A stretch of 64,000 bases of DNA, from contig CAXTHM010000004.1 in the NCBI GenBank assembly GCA_964244115.1, forward strand, positions 1 through 64,000, read 5' to 3'. Positions within the stretch are counted from its first letter, which is position 1, and the number at the start of each line of letters is the position of its first letter. The notes below the pieces were generated by a model. The model saw only the letters and a list, made by a program, of their open reading frames with translations, searched no databases and was not told the DNA's origin. Positions 25,717-34,723 of this stretch are shown here, one piece after another. The translations under genes and the position numbers were made by a program. This DNA comes from CADCWK01 sp964244115. Lineage in GTDB: Bacteria > Chloroflexota > Chloroflexia > Thermomicrobiales > UBA6265.

Positions 25717-26145
25717 ATGCACACCGAGATCGCCAGTCAGCGCCGCCTGATCTACGTCCGGGCGGACCCGAACGAGGACCTGCTCGGCGTCCTCGATGAG
25801 GCGGCGAAGCGGGAGGGGATTCGCCACGGCGCGATCCTCTGCGGCGTCGGCTCCCTCAGCGCCTACCACTACCACGTCGTCGGCACCGCCGAGCTGCCGC
25901 CCGAGAACGCCCATGTCCGCGGCGATGGCCCGTTCGACATCCTGACGGTCACCGGGGCGATCATGGGTGGCCGTGTCCACGCCCACATCACGTTCTCCGA
26001 CCAGGCGACGGCGACGGGCGGCCACATGCACGAGGGCTGCACCGTCCTGACCTTCGCGATCGTCCTGATCGCCGACACCTCGGACACGCCGCTCGACGGC
26101 TGGGATAGGGTCGGTTCCTGGGATCAGATCCGGTCCACGAGCTGA
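25717..26145 (+). CDS. PPC-domain (DUF296) protein
   Basis: The 142-residue protein from the ATG at 25717, with GAGGAG 6 bases upstream, matches the PPC/DUF296 fold: GAILCGVGSLSAYHYHVVG, HAHITFSDQ and GGHMHEGCTVLTFAIVLI. In bacteria these trimeric proteins are often single-domain and of unknown biochemical role; the clustered histidines suggest a metal site. It is a single gene between a repeat and a hairpin, with no operon partner. Confidence 0.82.
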   Translation: MHTEIASQRRLIYVRADPNEDLLGVLDEAAKREGIRHGAILCGVGSLSAYHYHVVGTAELPPENAHVRGDGPFDILTVTGAIMGGRVHAHITFSDQATATGGHMHEGCTVLTFAIVLIADTSDTPLDGWDRVGSWDQIRSTS

Positions 26146-26162
26146 CTCATCGGGGGATCGGG

Positions 26163-26183
26163 ACGCGTCAGCGCCAGACGCGT
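26163..26183 (+). terminator. Short hairpin after PPC gene
   Basis: A 7-bp stem ACGCGTC/GACGCGT with a 7-base loop begins 18 bases after the stop at 26145. No T-run is present, so termination is only a guess from position. Confidence 0.4.
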
Positions 26184-26440
26184 TGACGCGATCAAGACAC
26201 CTGACCACCAGGCGACGCACCGCATATCAGCTCGATACGCTGCGCGTCCTGATGCCTATCGGGCGTCCACTCGGAGACCTGATCGGGTTGCTCGCGCCGC
26301 AATGTCGCGGCCAGTCCGTCGGTGACGGACTGGTGGCGGACGCCCAACACCGTACTGGGATCGTCATCGAGCGCGATGATGATGCCGGCGGCCCAGACCC
26401 ATCCTGATTCACCCTTGCCAAGGTCAGCCCGAGCGGGGTG
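26184..26440. other. Non-coding or decayed accessory interval
   Basis: No intact gene is visible. A minus-strand frame contains LGVRHQSVTD, which faintly resembles the helix-turn-helix start of IS630-type transposases, but it is too short to claim. The interval leads directly into the decayed CpsB-like sequence. Confidence 0.3.
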
Positions 26441-26800
26441 CGGGCTCCGGCGAGCACTCGGGCCGGAGCGCTACCACGCGGTCCAGCAGCAGCCCGACCT
26501 CGCGATCGACCTGGGGCCCGGCGTGTTGTCCCGCTTCAACCGACCCTGCGCAGCCTATCAGGTCGCGTCCACGGATCCAGATAGTCCCCACCCAGCGCGT
26601 CGAGCCCGGGAGCGACCACCCTCGTCGCATCGGACGCTCACCGCGGCGACCATCGCCTGGCCGCCGTCCCAGCCCCGCCCCACCGCCGTGAACAGCTCGT
26701 CGGTCACGAGCGGCTGGAGCGGATCACCTGCCTCAACCCACCCGCGGTCCTGGCCGGCGAACGGGATATTGGGCGCCGCGACGGTTGCCTCCTCACGGGC
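26441..26800 (+). pseudogene. Decayed second copy of the CpsB-type PHP phosphatase
   Basis: One frame reads GPERYHAVQQQPDLAIDL, matching AHPERYQAVQHDPALAIA of the intact gene at 13478-14269. Another frame downstream reads VASDAHRGDHRLAAVP and later RLERITCLNPPAVLAGERD, matching VASDAHGDDHRLAAVP and the RINPEAVLNDG end. The N-terminal metal motif is missing, the first His of AHPER is lost, and frames shift between fragments. It is a relic of a duplicated or second polysaccharide-control locus. Confidence 0.75.
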
Positions 26801-27067
26801 AGAGGCAGCGTAGCTCGCGACTGGCTCGCGAAGGATGCCCAGTGGCTATGGATTCAGGGCCCGAGGTCGGCGTCCGTTCGGGGTTGGATCGGCCAGGTCG
26901 CTGGCGACGGCCCGCGGTAGCGTCTGGGTGACGCCGGCCTGTGGCAGGTCCAGGTCCTCCAGCTTCACGGGGGTTGGGCGGACCAGAAAGCGAGCGGCGC
27001 GGACGGTCGCCGTGAGGCAACCGTCCGCGCCGGGTCTCGGTGATTGGCAGTGTGACCGCGCGGGACG
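26801..27067. other. Non-coding interval
   Basis: No supported gene. It contains the terminator hairpin at 26996-27031 for the leftward gene that ends at 27068. Confidence 0.5.
26996..27031 (-). terminator. Hairpin terminator of the PRC-barrel/YsnF gene
   Basis: A 12-bp perfect stem (GGCGCGGACGGT at 26996-27007 with ACCGTCCGCGCC at 27020-27031) and a 12-base loop lie 37 bases beyond the leftward stop at 27068. Confidence 0.65.
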
Positions 27068-27952
27068 TTAGCTCCGGCGGGTGGTGGTGTCGGTCGTCGT
27101 GACGTCGGTCGTGACGGTGCCGTCGATGACCTCGACGTCCTCGCGCCGGACCGTGCCCGAGACCTGCCGGGTCTCCTGCACGGCGTCCTTGGAGATCTCG
27201 ACCTCCTCGACGACGCGCGCCCGCTTCTGCATGTCGACCTCTTCACCGTAGACCGGCACGTCGATCACCCCGCCCTGGGCGGAGATGTCGGTGGCGTCGG
27301 CCGGGCGGTCGACCACGCGGCGCTCGACGTGGACGCGCTCCTCGGTGACCGGGACGCTGAGGCTCTCCTCACGCTCGGTGACGTTGGTCTCGACGCGGAC
27401 GGCGCCGCGCTCGACGCCGCGCTTGGTGGCGGACAGCTCTTCCTCGATGACCGGGACGCGGATGTCATCGGTGTCGTCGCTGTGCGCAACGGTTCCGGCG
27501 GTACGGTGCTCGAACGGGGCCGCCTCGGTGCCGGCGGCGGTGTCCGTGGCGTAGCCGGCCGTGGTGTCGGTGGCGAAGCTCTGGGTCGTGCCGGTCGCGA
27601 CGGTGTCCGTCACGTACGCGTCAGTCGTGCTCGTGCCCGGGACGGCAGCCGCGTCGTAATCGGTGGTGGCATAGGTATCGGTCGTCGTGACGGAACCCGG
27701 CGCCTGGTCCCACGACATGTTGCTGGCCTCGTCGGCCGACACGTTCAGGTTGATCCGGTCATCGGTGTGGCTGGCGATCGCCGAGAACGGGATGTAGTGG
27801 TCCTTCGGGAAGAAGAAGCCCTTGTGAACGACGAGGTACTCGCCCTGGATGTCGTCGACGCTGCCGATCTTCTTGTCGTCGGTCCCGTAGACGTCGGTGC
27901 CGGGCTGGACGATCCACTCGCCGGCGGTGCTGGTCGTGTTGATGTTATCCAT
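27068..27952 (-). CDS. PRC-barrel and YsnF/DUF2382 domain stress protein
   Basis: The 294-residue protein from the ATG at 27952 has an N-terminal PRC-barrel (VYGTDDKKIGSVDDIQGEYL, residues 20-39, through IPFSAIASH). A Thr/Asp/Ala-rich linker spans about residues 90-165. The YsnF-type domain carries paired repeats: IRVPVIEEELSATKRGVERG, LSVPVTEERVHVERRVVDRP and IDVPVYGEEVDMQKRARVVE. The family is associated with general stress and desiccation; biochemical role unknown. The frame stays open far upstream, but homology starts here and AGGAG lies 11 bases before. Confidence 0.88.
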   Translation of the reverse strand: MDNINTTSTAGEWIVQPGTDVYGTDDKKIGSVDDIQGEYLVVHKGFFFPKDHYIPFSAIASHTDDRINLNVSADEASNMSWDQAPGSVTTTDTYATTDYDAAAVPGTSTTDAYVTDTVATGTTQSFATDTTAGYATDTAAGTEAAPFEHRTAGTVAHSDDTDDIRVPVIEEELSATKRGVERGAVRVETNVTEREESLSVPVTEERVHVERRVVDRPADATDISAQGGVIDVPVYGEEVDMQKRARVVEEVEISKDAVQETRQVSGTVRREDVEVIDGTVTTDVTTTDTTTRRS

Positions 27953-28264
27953 GGTTGGAACTCCTGTTGAGTAGCGGCAATCGAGCCGATCGCCTCTCGT
28001 GCCCCACAGGGCGCATGGCCCGTGCCACGTCACGTCACCGGGCTGAAGCGTCCCAGACTGGTCGGATCCGGCGCCCATCAGTGCACACGGCGCACGTATC
28101 GCCTGATCGGGACCGGAGCTCCGCCCGGCCCATTCGGGATGGTCGACCACCGGAGCGCTCTGTTCCCCCTGGCCGGGATAGTCCATGATGTCGCGGCGCC
28201 CCGCTTCGCGGACGGCGCGGCACCGAGAGCGATGGCGACCTCCGCCACTGACGAAGGATTGAGC

Positions 28265-29413
28265 GTGACCACCTCTGCGCATGACACCCAACCGATCCGG
28301 CTCGGCATCATCGGGACCGGGCTCGCCGTCGAGAGACTCCACTGGCCGGCGCTGACGCGGTTGACGGCGCAGTTTCGGGTCACCGCATTCACCAACCGGT
28401 CCCGTGCCAACGCCGAGCGGTTCGCCGGCTACAGCGGCACGCCGATGAGCGCCTTCGTCGCCGACTATCACGACCTCCTCGGCCGCGACGACGTCGACGC
28501 TGTGCTGATCTCCCTGCCGATCCCCCTCAACCTGCCGGTCACCCGGGCGGCGCTGGCGGCCGGCAAGCACGTCATCTGCGAGAAGCCGGCCGGCGCCGAC
28601 GCCGAGGAGGGCCGCGCCTTCGTCGAACTCTCCGACCAGTACCCGGATCTGACCGTGCTGATCGCCGAGAACGCCTTCTACCGCGATGACCTCCGCGTCG
28701 CGCGGTCGCTGCTGGACGACGGCCAGATCGGCCGGATCCACCTCGCCGCCTGGCGGCAGGTCTCGCAGTTGATCCCCCGCGAGGGGCAGTTCTCCATCAC
28801 GCCGTGGCGCCACGACCCGGGCTACGCCGGCGGGCCGCACCTGGATGCCGGCGTCCACTACACCGCCCAGATCCGCCTGCTGCTCGGGGATGCCGTCCGA
28901 GTCTCGGGCGAGACGCAGGACGCCAACAGCACCCACGGCGGCCCATCGGACCTGACCCTGAACCTGCGGTTCGTCTCCGGGGCGGTCGGGAACTACACCG
29001 CCAGCTATCCGGAGCTCGCCGTCCCATCCGAGCCCGGCGAGATGCGCCTTTACGGCACCGAGGCGGTGATGACGATCGGCTCACGCGGGACGACGATCCA
29101 CCGGCCGGACGGCACCGTCGAGTCCTGGAAGGTCGAGGGCGCGGACGGCGGTTACCTGAACGAGTTCCTGAACTTCCACGAGGCCGTCAACGGCACGGCT
29201 CCGGTCGTCGCGACGGTCGCCCAGAGCTGGCGCAACATGGAGATGATCCTGAGCGGGCTGGACTCTGCCGAGCGCGGCCAGACCGTCGAGATCGCGCCGT
29301 GGCCGACAGAACTTTCCGCCACCGCCGTCCCGCTCTGGCGACCGGCCGGCGCCGACGACCTGCTGGCTGGCCTGCCCGGCCGGCTGGTCCGCACGACCGA
29401 GGCGGCGGGGTAG
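28265..29413 (+). CDS. Gfo/Idh/MocA-family NAD(P)-dependent oxidoreductase
   Basis: The 382-residue protein from the GTG at 28265 (GAAGGA 7 bases upstream; an ATG at 28232 is the alternative) starts with the Rossmann motif RLGIIGTGLAVERLHWPAL. It has the family EKP motif in AAGKHVICEKPAGADAEEGR and a catalytic-type region GGPHLDAGVHYTAQIRLLLG with Asp and His in the expected place. The substrate is probably a sugar or inositol derivative. It is transcribed divergently from the YsnF-type gene and ends at a shared terminator. Confidence 0.88.
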   Translation: MTTSAHDTQPIRLGIIGTGLAVERLHWPALTRLTAQFRVTAFTNRSRANAERFAGYSGTPMSAFVADYHDLLGRDDVDAVLISLPIPLNLPVTRAALAAGKHVICEKPAGADAEEGRAFVELSDQYPDLTVLIAENAFYRDDLRVARSLLDDGQIGRIHLAAWRQVSQLIPREGQFSITPWRHDPGYAGGPHLDAGVHYTAQIRLLLGDAVRVSGETQDANSTHGGPSDLTLNLRFVSGAVGNYTASYPELAVPSEPGEMRLYGTEAVMTIGSRGTTIHRPDGTVESWKVEGADGGYLNEFLNFHEAVNGTAPVVATVAQSWRNMEMILSGLDSAERGQTVEIAPWPTELSATAVPLWRPAGADDLLAGLPGRLVRTTEAAG

Positions 29414-29590
29414 GCTGTCAGGTCGAGGTGTGTCGGTGGCAGGGACCGTTGTCGCCCTGCGGGGCTGTGGCCACCACAGCAGGCTGGCTCGCAGGCGTCG
29501 CCGCTACGAACGACGATGGGCCGGTCTCCGTTCGACTCGGACCACGCATGCTTGCGTTCCAGGATCCATATCGTCATCACTGCGTAATCA

Positions 29591-29634
29591 AAGCGAGACC
29601 CCTCGCCATCCCTAGTTGGAGAGGGGTCTCGCTT
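29591..29634. terminator. Bidirectional terminator between convergent genes
   Basis: A perfect 14-bp stem (AAGCGAGACCCCTC at 29591-29604 with GAGGGGTCTCGCTT at 29621-29634) lies between the oxidoreductase end (29413) and the FAD-enzyme end (29651). The outer A/T ends give short T-runs on both strands. Confidence 0.8.
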
Positions 29635-29650
29635 CACTGGGGTGGGGTCG

Positions 29651-30817
29651 TCAGGCCGTCTGACCGACCAGTTCCCGATCCGGGATCGCGACCGGCTCGG
29701 GGACCGGGAAGCCCCAGAGCGCGGCCACCCGGCTAAGGTCGGTCGCCAGGCTCGTCGTGCTGGTGAAGACCGGCAGGGCGTGCTCGTTGCGGCGACGGTG
29801 ATACCCGGTCAGCGCGTCCGCCTCGGACTGCCCATCGACCATCCAGCCGACCAGCGCCTCGGCCAGGAACGTGGCGTGGAGTCCGGCCATGTCCATGCCC
29901 TGCCCGCTCCACGGGTCCTGATAGATGCCAGCGTCGCCGACCAGTGCCCAGCCGGGCCCGACCGGGACCTTGACGTAGTTGGGCTGCGGGCCATAACCCG
30001 TCACCGGGGAGAGCTGGGTCGCGGCCTCGAACCGGTCCGCGATCGCGCTGTGCCCGGCGACGACCGTCCGGAAGTTGCGCTCCAGGTCCTTGCGCAGCCA
30101 GCGGAACCGCTCCAGGTTTACCGAGGCGGCGATGCAGGCGACCCCGGACTCGCTCGGCAGGGCGTAGACCATCTCGTCGCCCCGCAGCGAGAACTCCGCC
30201 CCGGCGTCGGCGCCCGGCGCGGTCCCGGCGAAGCCCGTGACGGTGCAGTAGTAGAGTGCCCGCACCGCCGGCACCTCATGCTCGATGGCCGCGTGGACCG
30301 CCTTCGCGACCGTCGAATGGCGACCATCGGCACCGATCACGATCCGCGCCCGGACCTCACGGGGGCCATCGGGTGTCCGGAGCTGGACCCCGGTCGTCCG
30401 GCCGTCATCGCCCAGGAGGACGCGACTGACCGTGGTCGAGGGCAGGAACTCGACCGTCGGCGACTGGATGGCGCGCAGGATGAGCAGGTTGTCGAGCGTC
30501 ACGCGTCGGACGGACATGCAGAACCCCAGCCGGCCGGGGTGTGGCGGCCGGGGGTTGGGCTGCGGGACGCCGTCCGAGTAGTTGTAGTTCCGCAGCAGCC
30601 GCGGCGGGCCCATCTCCTCGACGGACTCGAGGATCCCGAGGCGGTCGAGCACCGAGATCAACCCGGCCCCCCGGAACAGGTGCGTCGAGAGCGTGTCGGA
30701 CGGGAAGGACTGCGCGTCGGTGAGCAGGACCTTGAGGCCGGCGTCGCCCAGGTGGGCGGCCAGGACGCTCCCGGCGACCCGGGAGCCGACGATCACGACG
30801 TCGTAGGTGGAATCCAT
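29651..30817 (-). CDS. FAD-dependent oxidoreductase (geranylgeranyl-reductase/halogenase-like)
   Basis: The 388-residue flavoprotein from the ATG at 30817 shows the N-terminal FAD motif DVVIVGSRVAGSVLAAHLGD, the mid-protein RIVIGADGRHSTVA and the C-terminal GDAGIYQDPWSGQGMDMAGL, the standard three FAD-contact motifs of the p-hydroxybenzoate hydroxylase fold. The second glycine of GxGxxG is replaced (GSRVAG), as in many relatives. The substrate is unknown; relatives reduce isoprenoids or hydroxylate aromatics. No operon partner is adjacent. Confidence 0.85.
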   Translation of the reverse strand: MDSTYDVVIVGSRVAGSVLAAHLGDAGLKVLLTDAQSFPSDTLSTHLFRGAGLISVLDRLGILESVEEMGPPRLLRNYNYSDGVPQPNPRPPHPGRLGFCMSVRRVTLDNLLILRAIQSPTVEFLPSTTVSRVLLGDDGRTTGVQLRTPDGPREVRARIVIGADGRHSTVAKAVHAAIEHEVPAVRALYYCTVTGFAGTAPGADAGAEFSLRGDEMVYALPSESGVACIAASVNLERFRWLRKDLERNFRTVVAGHSAIADRFEAATQLSPVTGYGPQPNYVKVPVGPGWALVGDAGIYQDPWSGQGMDMAGLHATFLAEALVGWMVDGQSEADALTGYHRRRNEHALPVFTSTTSLATDLSRVAALWGFPVPEPVAIPDRELVGQTA

Positions 30818-31118
30818 GGGCTGGTGCCTCGGGGACGATACCGCCAGAGCCGGGCGGAGCCATGACGCTGACCCGGCCTGTCGCCGTTCAGCCCCTGTCG
30901 GTGTCGGGACGCGGTGAGAGGGGATCGGCACGAGGGCAGGAGGACGACCACACGCGCCGGGACTCGTGACTAACCGAACGGGTAACGATTCCCGGTGAAG
31001 GATAAGGACTTTCGGGTATGTGTGGTATACCCCATTGGTCCTGTTTTCGACAAGCGCGCCGAACGGAGCCGGGGATCGGAATCCCTGCCGTGGGGCCGAT
31101 CGACCGGCCGGCCGCTCC
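30818..31118. promoter_or_regulatory. Intergenic region upstream of FAD enzyme
   Basis: These 301 bases are non-coding, with an AT-richer stretch at 30975-31045. An inverted repeat GGGTAT (31014-31019) / ATACCC (31027-31032) lies in that stretch and might be an operator. The region also contains the 3' end of the long leftward gene transcript. Confidence 0.4.
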
Positions 31119-34100
31119 TCAGGTCCGGTGCAGCCGGTCGTAGAGGTGGGCGATCGCATCGGGGTGCAGACGCTCCGAGACCGGCTGAATCGTGAGATGG
31201 GCATCCCGCAGGGCCGCGACGGCGGTGATCGCCGTCGCGAGCCGGTCAGCCGTGGCCTCGTCGACCGACCGCACCGCCCGCAGCCGGGCGAGGTAGTCGC
31301 TCGTGATCCGCCACGGCGAGACCTCGGAACGCACCAGCGGACCAATGTCGTCGATCAGGAACGGGTCGGCGGCGCTGTCAGGTCTGGCCAGCGAGAACCG
31401 GGCGGTATCGGGCCGGAAAGCGACCCGGACCGGAGCAAGCTGCGGCTGCCCGGGGATCCGGTAGTGCGGGTTGAACAGCCGGGCAAGCCAGGCCAGCCGC
31501 TGCTGCCCATCGACGATCACCGTCGCTGTCGGGCCAGTCGGAGACCCTGATCCGGCCAGCACGCCCGGTTCGCTCGGGGCCGGTTGCACCGGTTCGGCAA
31601 CGCTCTGCCGCTGGACGACCAGCGGCCCGAGCGGGAGACCGTGGTAGATCGCCTCCAGCAGGTCGGGCAGCCGCGTCGCCGACCAGCGCTGGCGCCGGGT
31701 CTCCGCCGGCCAGCTCAGCCGCCCGGCGAACAGATCGGCGACGACCTGATGGACGGCCGCGACACCGGCATCCGGCAGACGGACACTGATCTCGGTCCCC
31801 GGCGCCATGACCAGCATCGGCAACCCGGACTCGGTCACCCGAGGGAGATGCCACGCGGACTTGGACGCACCTTCCGGCCCGGTTTCGACCTGCTCGGCAA
31901 CAGCGGTTCTCATATCGGTGGGATGCTCTCGGCCACGGCCGCTGCTCCCCTCACCCGACACCTGCGTAGCGGAAGCCGGGTCGGCGGGCGGGCGGGCCGC
32001 TGAGCGGGGAAGAGGCTGGGGCTGGGGACGGCTCCGTAGCCCAGGCGCCTCGATCGCAACCCGCTCCAACCCTCCGGCATCGGCGTCGGTCGGCTCGTCC
32101 GCCATCACCTCGCTCAGGTCGTCGACCACCGTCGCAAGATCGTCGCTCGGCTGGTCCGCCGAGGTCAGGAGCCGGTAACGGTTACGGGCTAGCTTGACGA
32201 TCACCGGGGACGAGGCTAACCGCACGGCGAGGGTCACGCGCGTGAAGGTCGGACCGAGGGCCAGCGGGACCAGTTCGGTGAACGAGAGTTCCGGCCCGTG
32301 CTCCCGGAACAGCGCGACCAGCGTCCGCTCACTGTCGCTGAGCGCACCCTCCTCGCCGATCTCGACGGTCGAGAAGATGCCGTCGTCGTGCAGTTCGAGC
32401 TCCGGGTGGGCCTCGACGAAGAGACGCAGGGTCGCCGGCGCGGCCGGGTAGCCGCGCCGGTCGTCCCGGCCGAGCTGCCAGGCGACCATCTCGACGGGCA
32501 GACCCGGAGCCAGGCAGAGCATCTTCGCGAGCCGGTTCCAGAGTGGGTTGCGGGTATCCCAGGTCGCCGGGACGACGTGGTCCCCGCCGACGACCCGGTA
32601 ATCGCCTCCCATCTCGATCACCTCGGTGATCGCGGCGGTCGAGACCGCGCGCCCGTGCCCGGCGAGGTGCCCCCGGATCTCGTCGAGCGTCGCGATGCCC
32701 TGGTTGTTGACGCGCTTCTGGGTCGCGATGCGGATCTCCTCGAATTCCCCGAGGATCGCATCGGCGCCGTCGTCGCTGGCGGTCAGGATGGTGAAGCCGG
32801 ACCGCTCCACGAGGCGCAGCCCGGTCGCCCGGCCGAGGACCCGCTGCGCCTCGATGATCCCCTCGACGGATGCGACCGGTTCCGACGTGAGCCCCAGCCG
32901 GTGCAGATGTCCCGCCGCCCGATCGGGACGGACCGGCGCGAGCGCGGTCAGGGTTTCCAGCACCCGGTCGAGGACCGGCGCCCAGACGTTCCCTTCGGCC
33001 AGGACGTCCTCCAGCCGGCTCTGGACCTGCCGGATGCGCTCCCGGGTGNNNNNNNNNNGGGTGACGTTCGCGATCTCGCTGGCTGCCTGGAGGGTGACCG
33101 GCGCGAGCCCTTCCCAGCCGAGTCGGGACAGGATCGCCGACGCCATCGTGCCCTTCGTGAGCGGCGCGACGATGCTCTGGAGCTCCTCCTCCAGCGTCAG
33201 GCCGGCGAGCCAGCCGACGTAGTCGAGCAACTGGTCGAGCAGGTCGATCATCTGCTCGGGCACGATCGGGAAGGTCACGACCGAGTCGAGGGCGTCGACG
33301 AGCAGCGTCGCCAGTCCAGCCGACGGCGGCAGGTGCCGGACCAGCCAGCGGAAGCGCGGGTCCTTGAGCCGGATCGTCTGGAACCCGTCAATCATGACCA
33401 GCCGCAGCAGCAGGTCGTCGGCCCGGGCGCGGCTGGGATGCGGCGCGACCATCGGCTCCCCGGTCGCCAGCTGCTCCCCGATCGGCAAGATGACGGACTC
33501 GTCCAGGTCGGGAACCGGATCGCCGACCGCGTCCGGCTCCGGCTCCGGCATCGAGGCGACGCTCTGCGGTTGATCCCGACCCTCGTCCAACGGGACAGGC
33601 TCAGTAAGGTGCGGCGAGAGGTCGGGCCGGGGAGTGGGATTCGGCAGAGGTTCGACCTCGGCCCGGCTCGTCGCGCCGGCGGGCGGCGCGTCGGCGGCAC
33701 GGGATCGCCAGAGCGGCGTGGTCTCCACCGGCGACGGCTTGGCGTCGTTATCGTCCGGCCGCACCGCCGTGGGGGCTGCCGCGGCGAATCGCGGTCGGGT
33801 GTCAGCCTGCGCATCGGCGTCCGTGCCGGCCAGCGGGGACTCGTCGGGAGATCGAGACGCCCCCATCGTCGCCTTCGAGGAGGGCGGTGCCGTGATCGGC
33901 CCGAGGGCATCGGGCAGCCGTGATGGCATTGGATCGACGACGACGCGACGGGTCGTCAGCACCCCAGCCGGCCGCGTCGCCCCGAGCATCCCCTGGCACC
34001 GGTGCTCGATGTAGAGCGCCGTATCGTCGAACCGGAACCACTGTCCCGGCTCATCGAGCGTCCGGGCCCGGTACGTCACCAGCCCGCAGATCGGGCAGAC

Positions 34101-34187
34101 CTGCCGACCCGCCTCGGGCTTCAGCGTCACCCGCGCGCCGCCCGCGAATCGCTTCACACCAACCGGCTTCCCCACCGAACCCGCCAT
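31119..34187 (-). CDS. Large zinc-ribbon / sigma-region-4-like / DUF262 multidomain protein
   Basis: About 1020 residues from the ATG at 34187 (a GTG at 34208 is the alternative). Domains in order: a zinc-binding segment (C31-x2-C34 and H62-x-C64); a Pro-rich linker to about residue 230; a helical region; a sigma-70 region-4-like helix-turn-helix around residues 365-390, interrupted by the N gap; winged-helix-like segments to about 720; and a C-terminal DUF262 domain (RRQRWSATRLPDLLEAIYHG near 820, VIVDGQQRLAWL near 890). DUF262 is the ParB-like nucleotide-hydrolysing domain of GmrSD restriction systems. I do not know this architecture. Its divergent neighbour is HsdR-like, so a defence or DNA-responsive regulatory role is possible. 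Confidence 0.75.
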   Translation of the reverse strand: MAGSVGKPVGVKRFAGGARVTLKPEAGRQVCPICGLVTYRARTLDEPGQWFRFDDTALYIEHRCQGMLGATRPAGVLTTRRVVVDPMPSRLPDALGPITAPPSSKATMGASRSPDESPLAGTDADAQADTRPRFAAAAPTAVRPDDNDAKPSPVETTPLWRSRAADAPPAGATSRAEVEPLPNPTPRPDLSPHLTEPVPLDEGRDQPQSVASMPEPEPDAVGDPVPDLDESVILPIGEQLATGEPMVAPHPSRARADDLLLRLVMIDGFQTIRLKDPRFRWLVRHLPPSAGLATLLVDALDSVVTFPIVPEQMIDLLDQLLDYVGWLAGLTLEEELQSIVAPLTKGTMASAILSRLGWEGLAPVTLQAASEIANVTXXXXTRERIRQVQSRLEDVLAEGNVWAPVLDRVLETLTALAPVRPDRAAGHLHRLGLTSEPVASVEGIIEAQRVLGRATGLRLVERSGFTILTASDDGADAILGEFEEIRIATQKRVNNQGIATLDEIRGHLAGHGRAVSTAAITEVIEMGGDYRVVGGDHVVPATWDTRNPLWNRLAKMLCLAPGLPVEMVAWQLGRDDRRGYPAAPATLRLFVEAHPELELHDDGIFSTVEIGEEGALSDSERTLVALFREHGPELSFTELVPLALGPTFTRVTLAVRLASSPVIVKLARNRYRLLTSADQPSDDLATVVDDLSEVMADEPTDADAGGLERVAIEAPGLRSRPQPQPLPRSAARPPADPASATQVSGEGSSGRGREHPTDMRTAVAEQVETGPEGASKSAWHLPRVTESGLPMLVMAPGTEISVRLPDAGVAAVHQVVADLFAGRLSWPAETRRQRWSATRLPDLLEAIYHGLPLGPLVVQRQSVAEPVQPAPSEPGVLAGSGSPTGPTATVIVDGQQRLAWLARLFNPHYRIPGQPQLAPVRVAFRPDTARFSLARPDSAADPFLIDDIGPLVRSEVSPWRITSDYLARLRAVRSVDEATADRLATAITAVAALRDAHLTIQPVSERLHPDAIAHLYDRLHRT
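33049..33058. other. Assembly gap (10 N) inside the multidomain gene
   Basis: Both flanks carry the same GGGTG: the left flank ends with it and the right flank begins with it. Merging them restores the uninterrupted reading ASEIANVTRERIRQVQ, a standard sigma-region-4 recognition helix. The gap therefore looks like an unmerged 5-base contig overlap, not missing sequence. Confidence 0.75.
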
Positions 34188-34252
34188 CCTCGCCCCCTCG
34201 CCCGACACGCCGTCGTGTCACCGTTCCGACGCAGGATAGCGTTTCCGACCGG

Positions 34253-34723
34253 ATGGCTCTGTCCATAGTTATTGTGCCGAGAATGCTCGCCCAACGAGGA
34301 TGGGATGTCTATGACCCAAGTGTGGTTTGGCCTGAATATGCGTTGGCGGGTTACCGGGTAGATTTTGCCCTTTGCCAACCAGCACGTAAGCCGGTCGTAC
34401 TCATCGACGTGACGCAGCCGGGACAGGCGATCAATGCCCAACGACAATTCCTTGCGTACGCCTTTCATCAAGGCGCTCCACCCCTAATTCTGACCACTGG
34501 GCAAGAGTGGCGGTTTTCCTTCCTGCCGAACAAGGAAACTATGGCGAGAGGCGAGTGTATTTGCTCGACTATGGAGAGATCGACTGAAGAATGCGTCGCT
34601 CGCCTAAGAGGACATTTCCTTACTCATCGCACCACACCAGCACACGGGGTCGGACGAATTTTGTGTTACCGGGCGGCTTCAGCGCCCGGTCTGGGCCGAC
34701 GGTTGCTGGAACGCTATCAGTAA
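34253..34723 (+). CDS. HsdR N-terminal-like protein lacking the catalytic lysine
   Basis: This 156-residue protein resembles the N-terminal nuclease domain of type I restriction R subunits: WDVYDPSVVWPEYALAGYRV, VDFALCQP, KPVVLIDVTQPG and LILTTGQEWRFSFLP. In active relatives the KPVVLIE-x-K strand carries the PD-(D/E)xK Glu and Lys; here it reads IDVT, so the lysine is lost. No helicase part follows. Codons have far more A/T third positions than neighbours, suggesting transfer. It starts 65 bases from the divergent multidomain gene. The last 20 residues overlap an ACCGGGCG hairpin related to the dispersed repeat. Confidence 0.7.
   Translation: MALSIVIVPRMLAQRGWDVYDPSVVWPEYALAGYRVDFALCQPARKPVVLIDVTQPGQAINAQRQFLAYAFHQGAPPLILTTGQEWRFSFLPNKETMARGECICSTMERSTEECVARLRGHFLTHRTTPAHGVGRILCYRAASAPGLGRRLLERYQ

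Noticed and set aside
27953..28936. Upstream extension of the YsnF-type protein to about 620 residues
   Set aside because: The extension is antisense to the Gfo/Idh/MocA gene, while homology and a ribosome site place the start at 27952.
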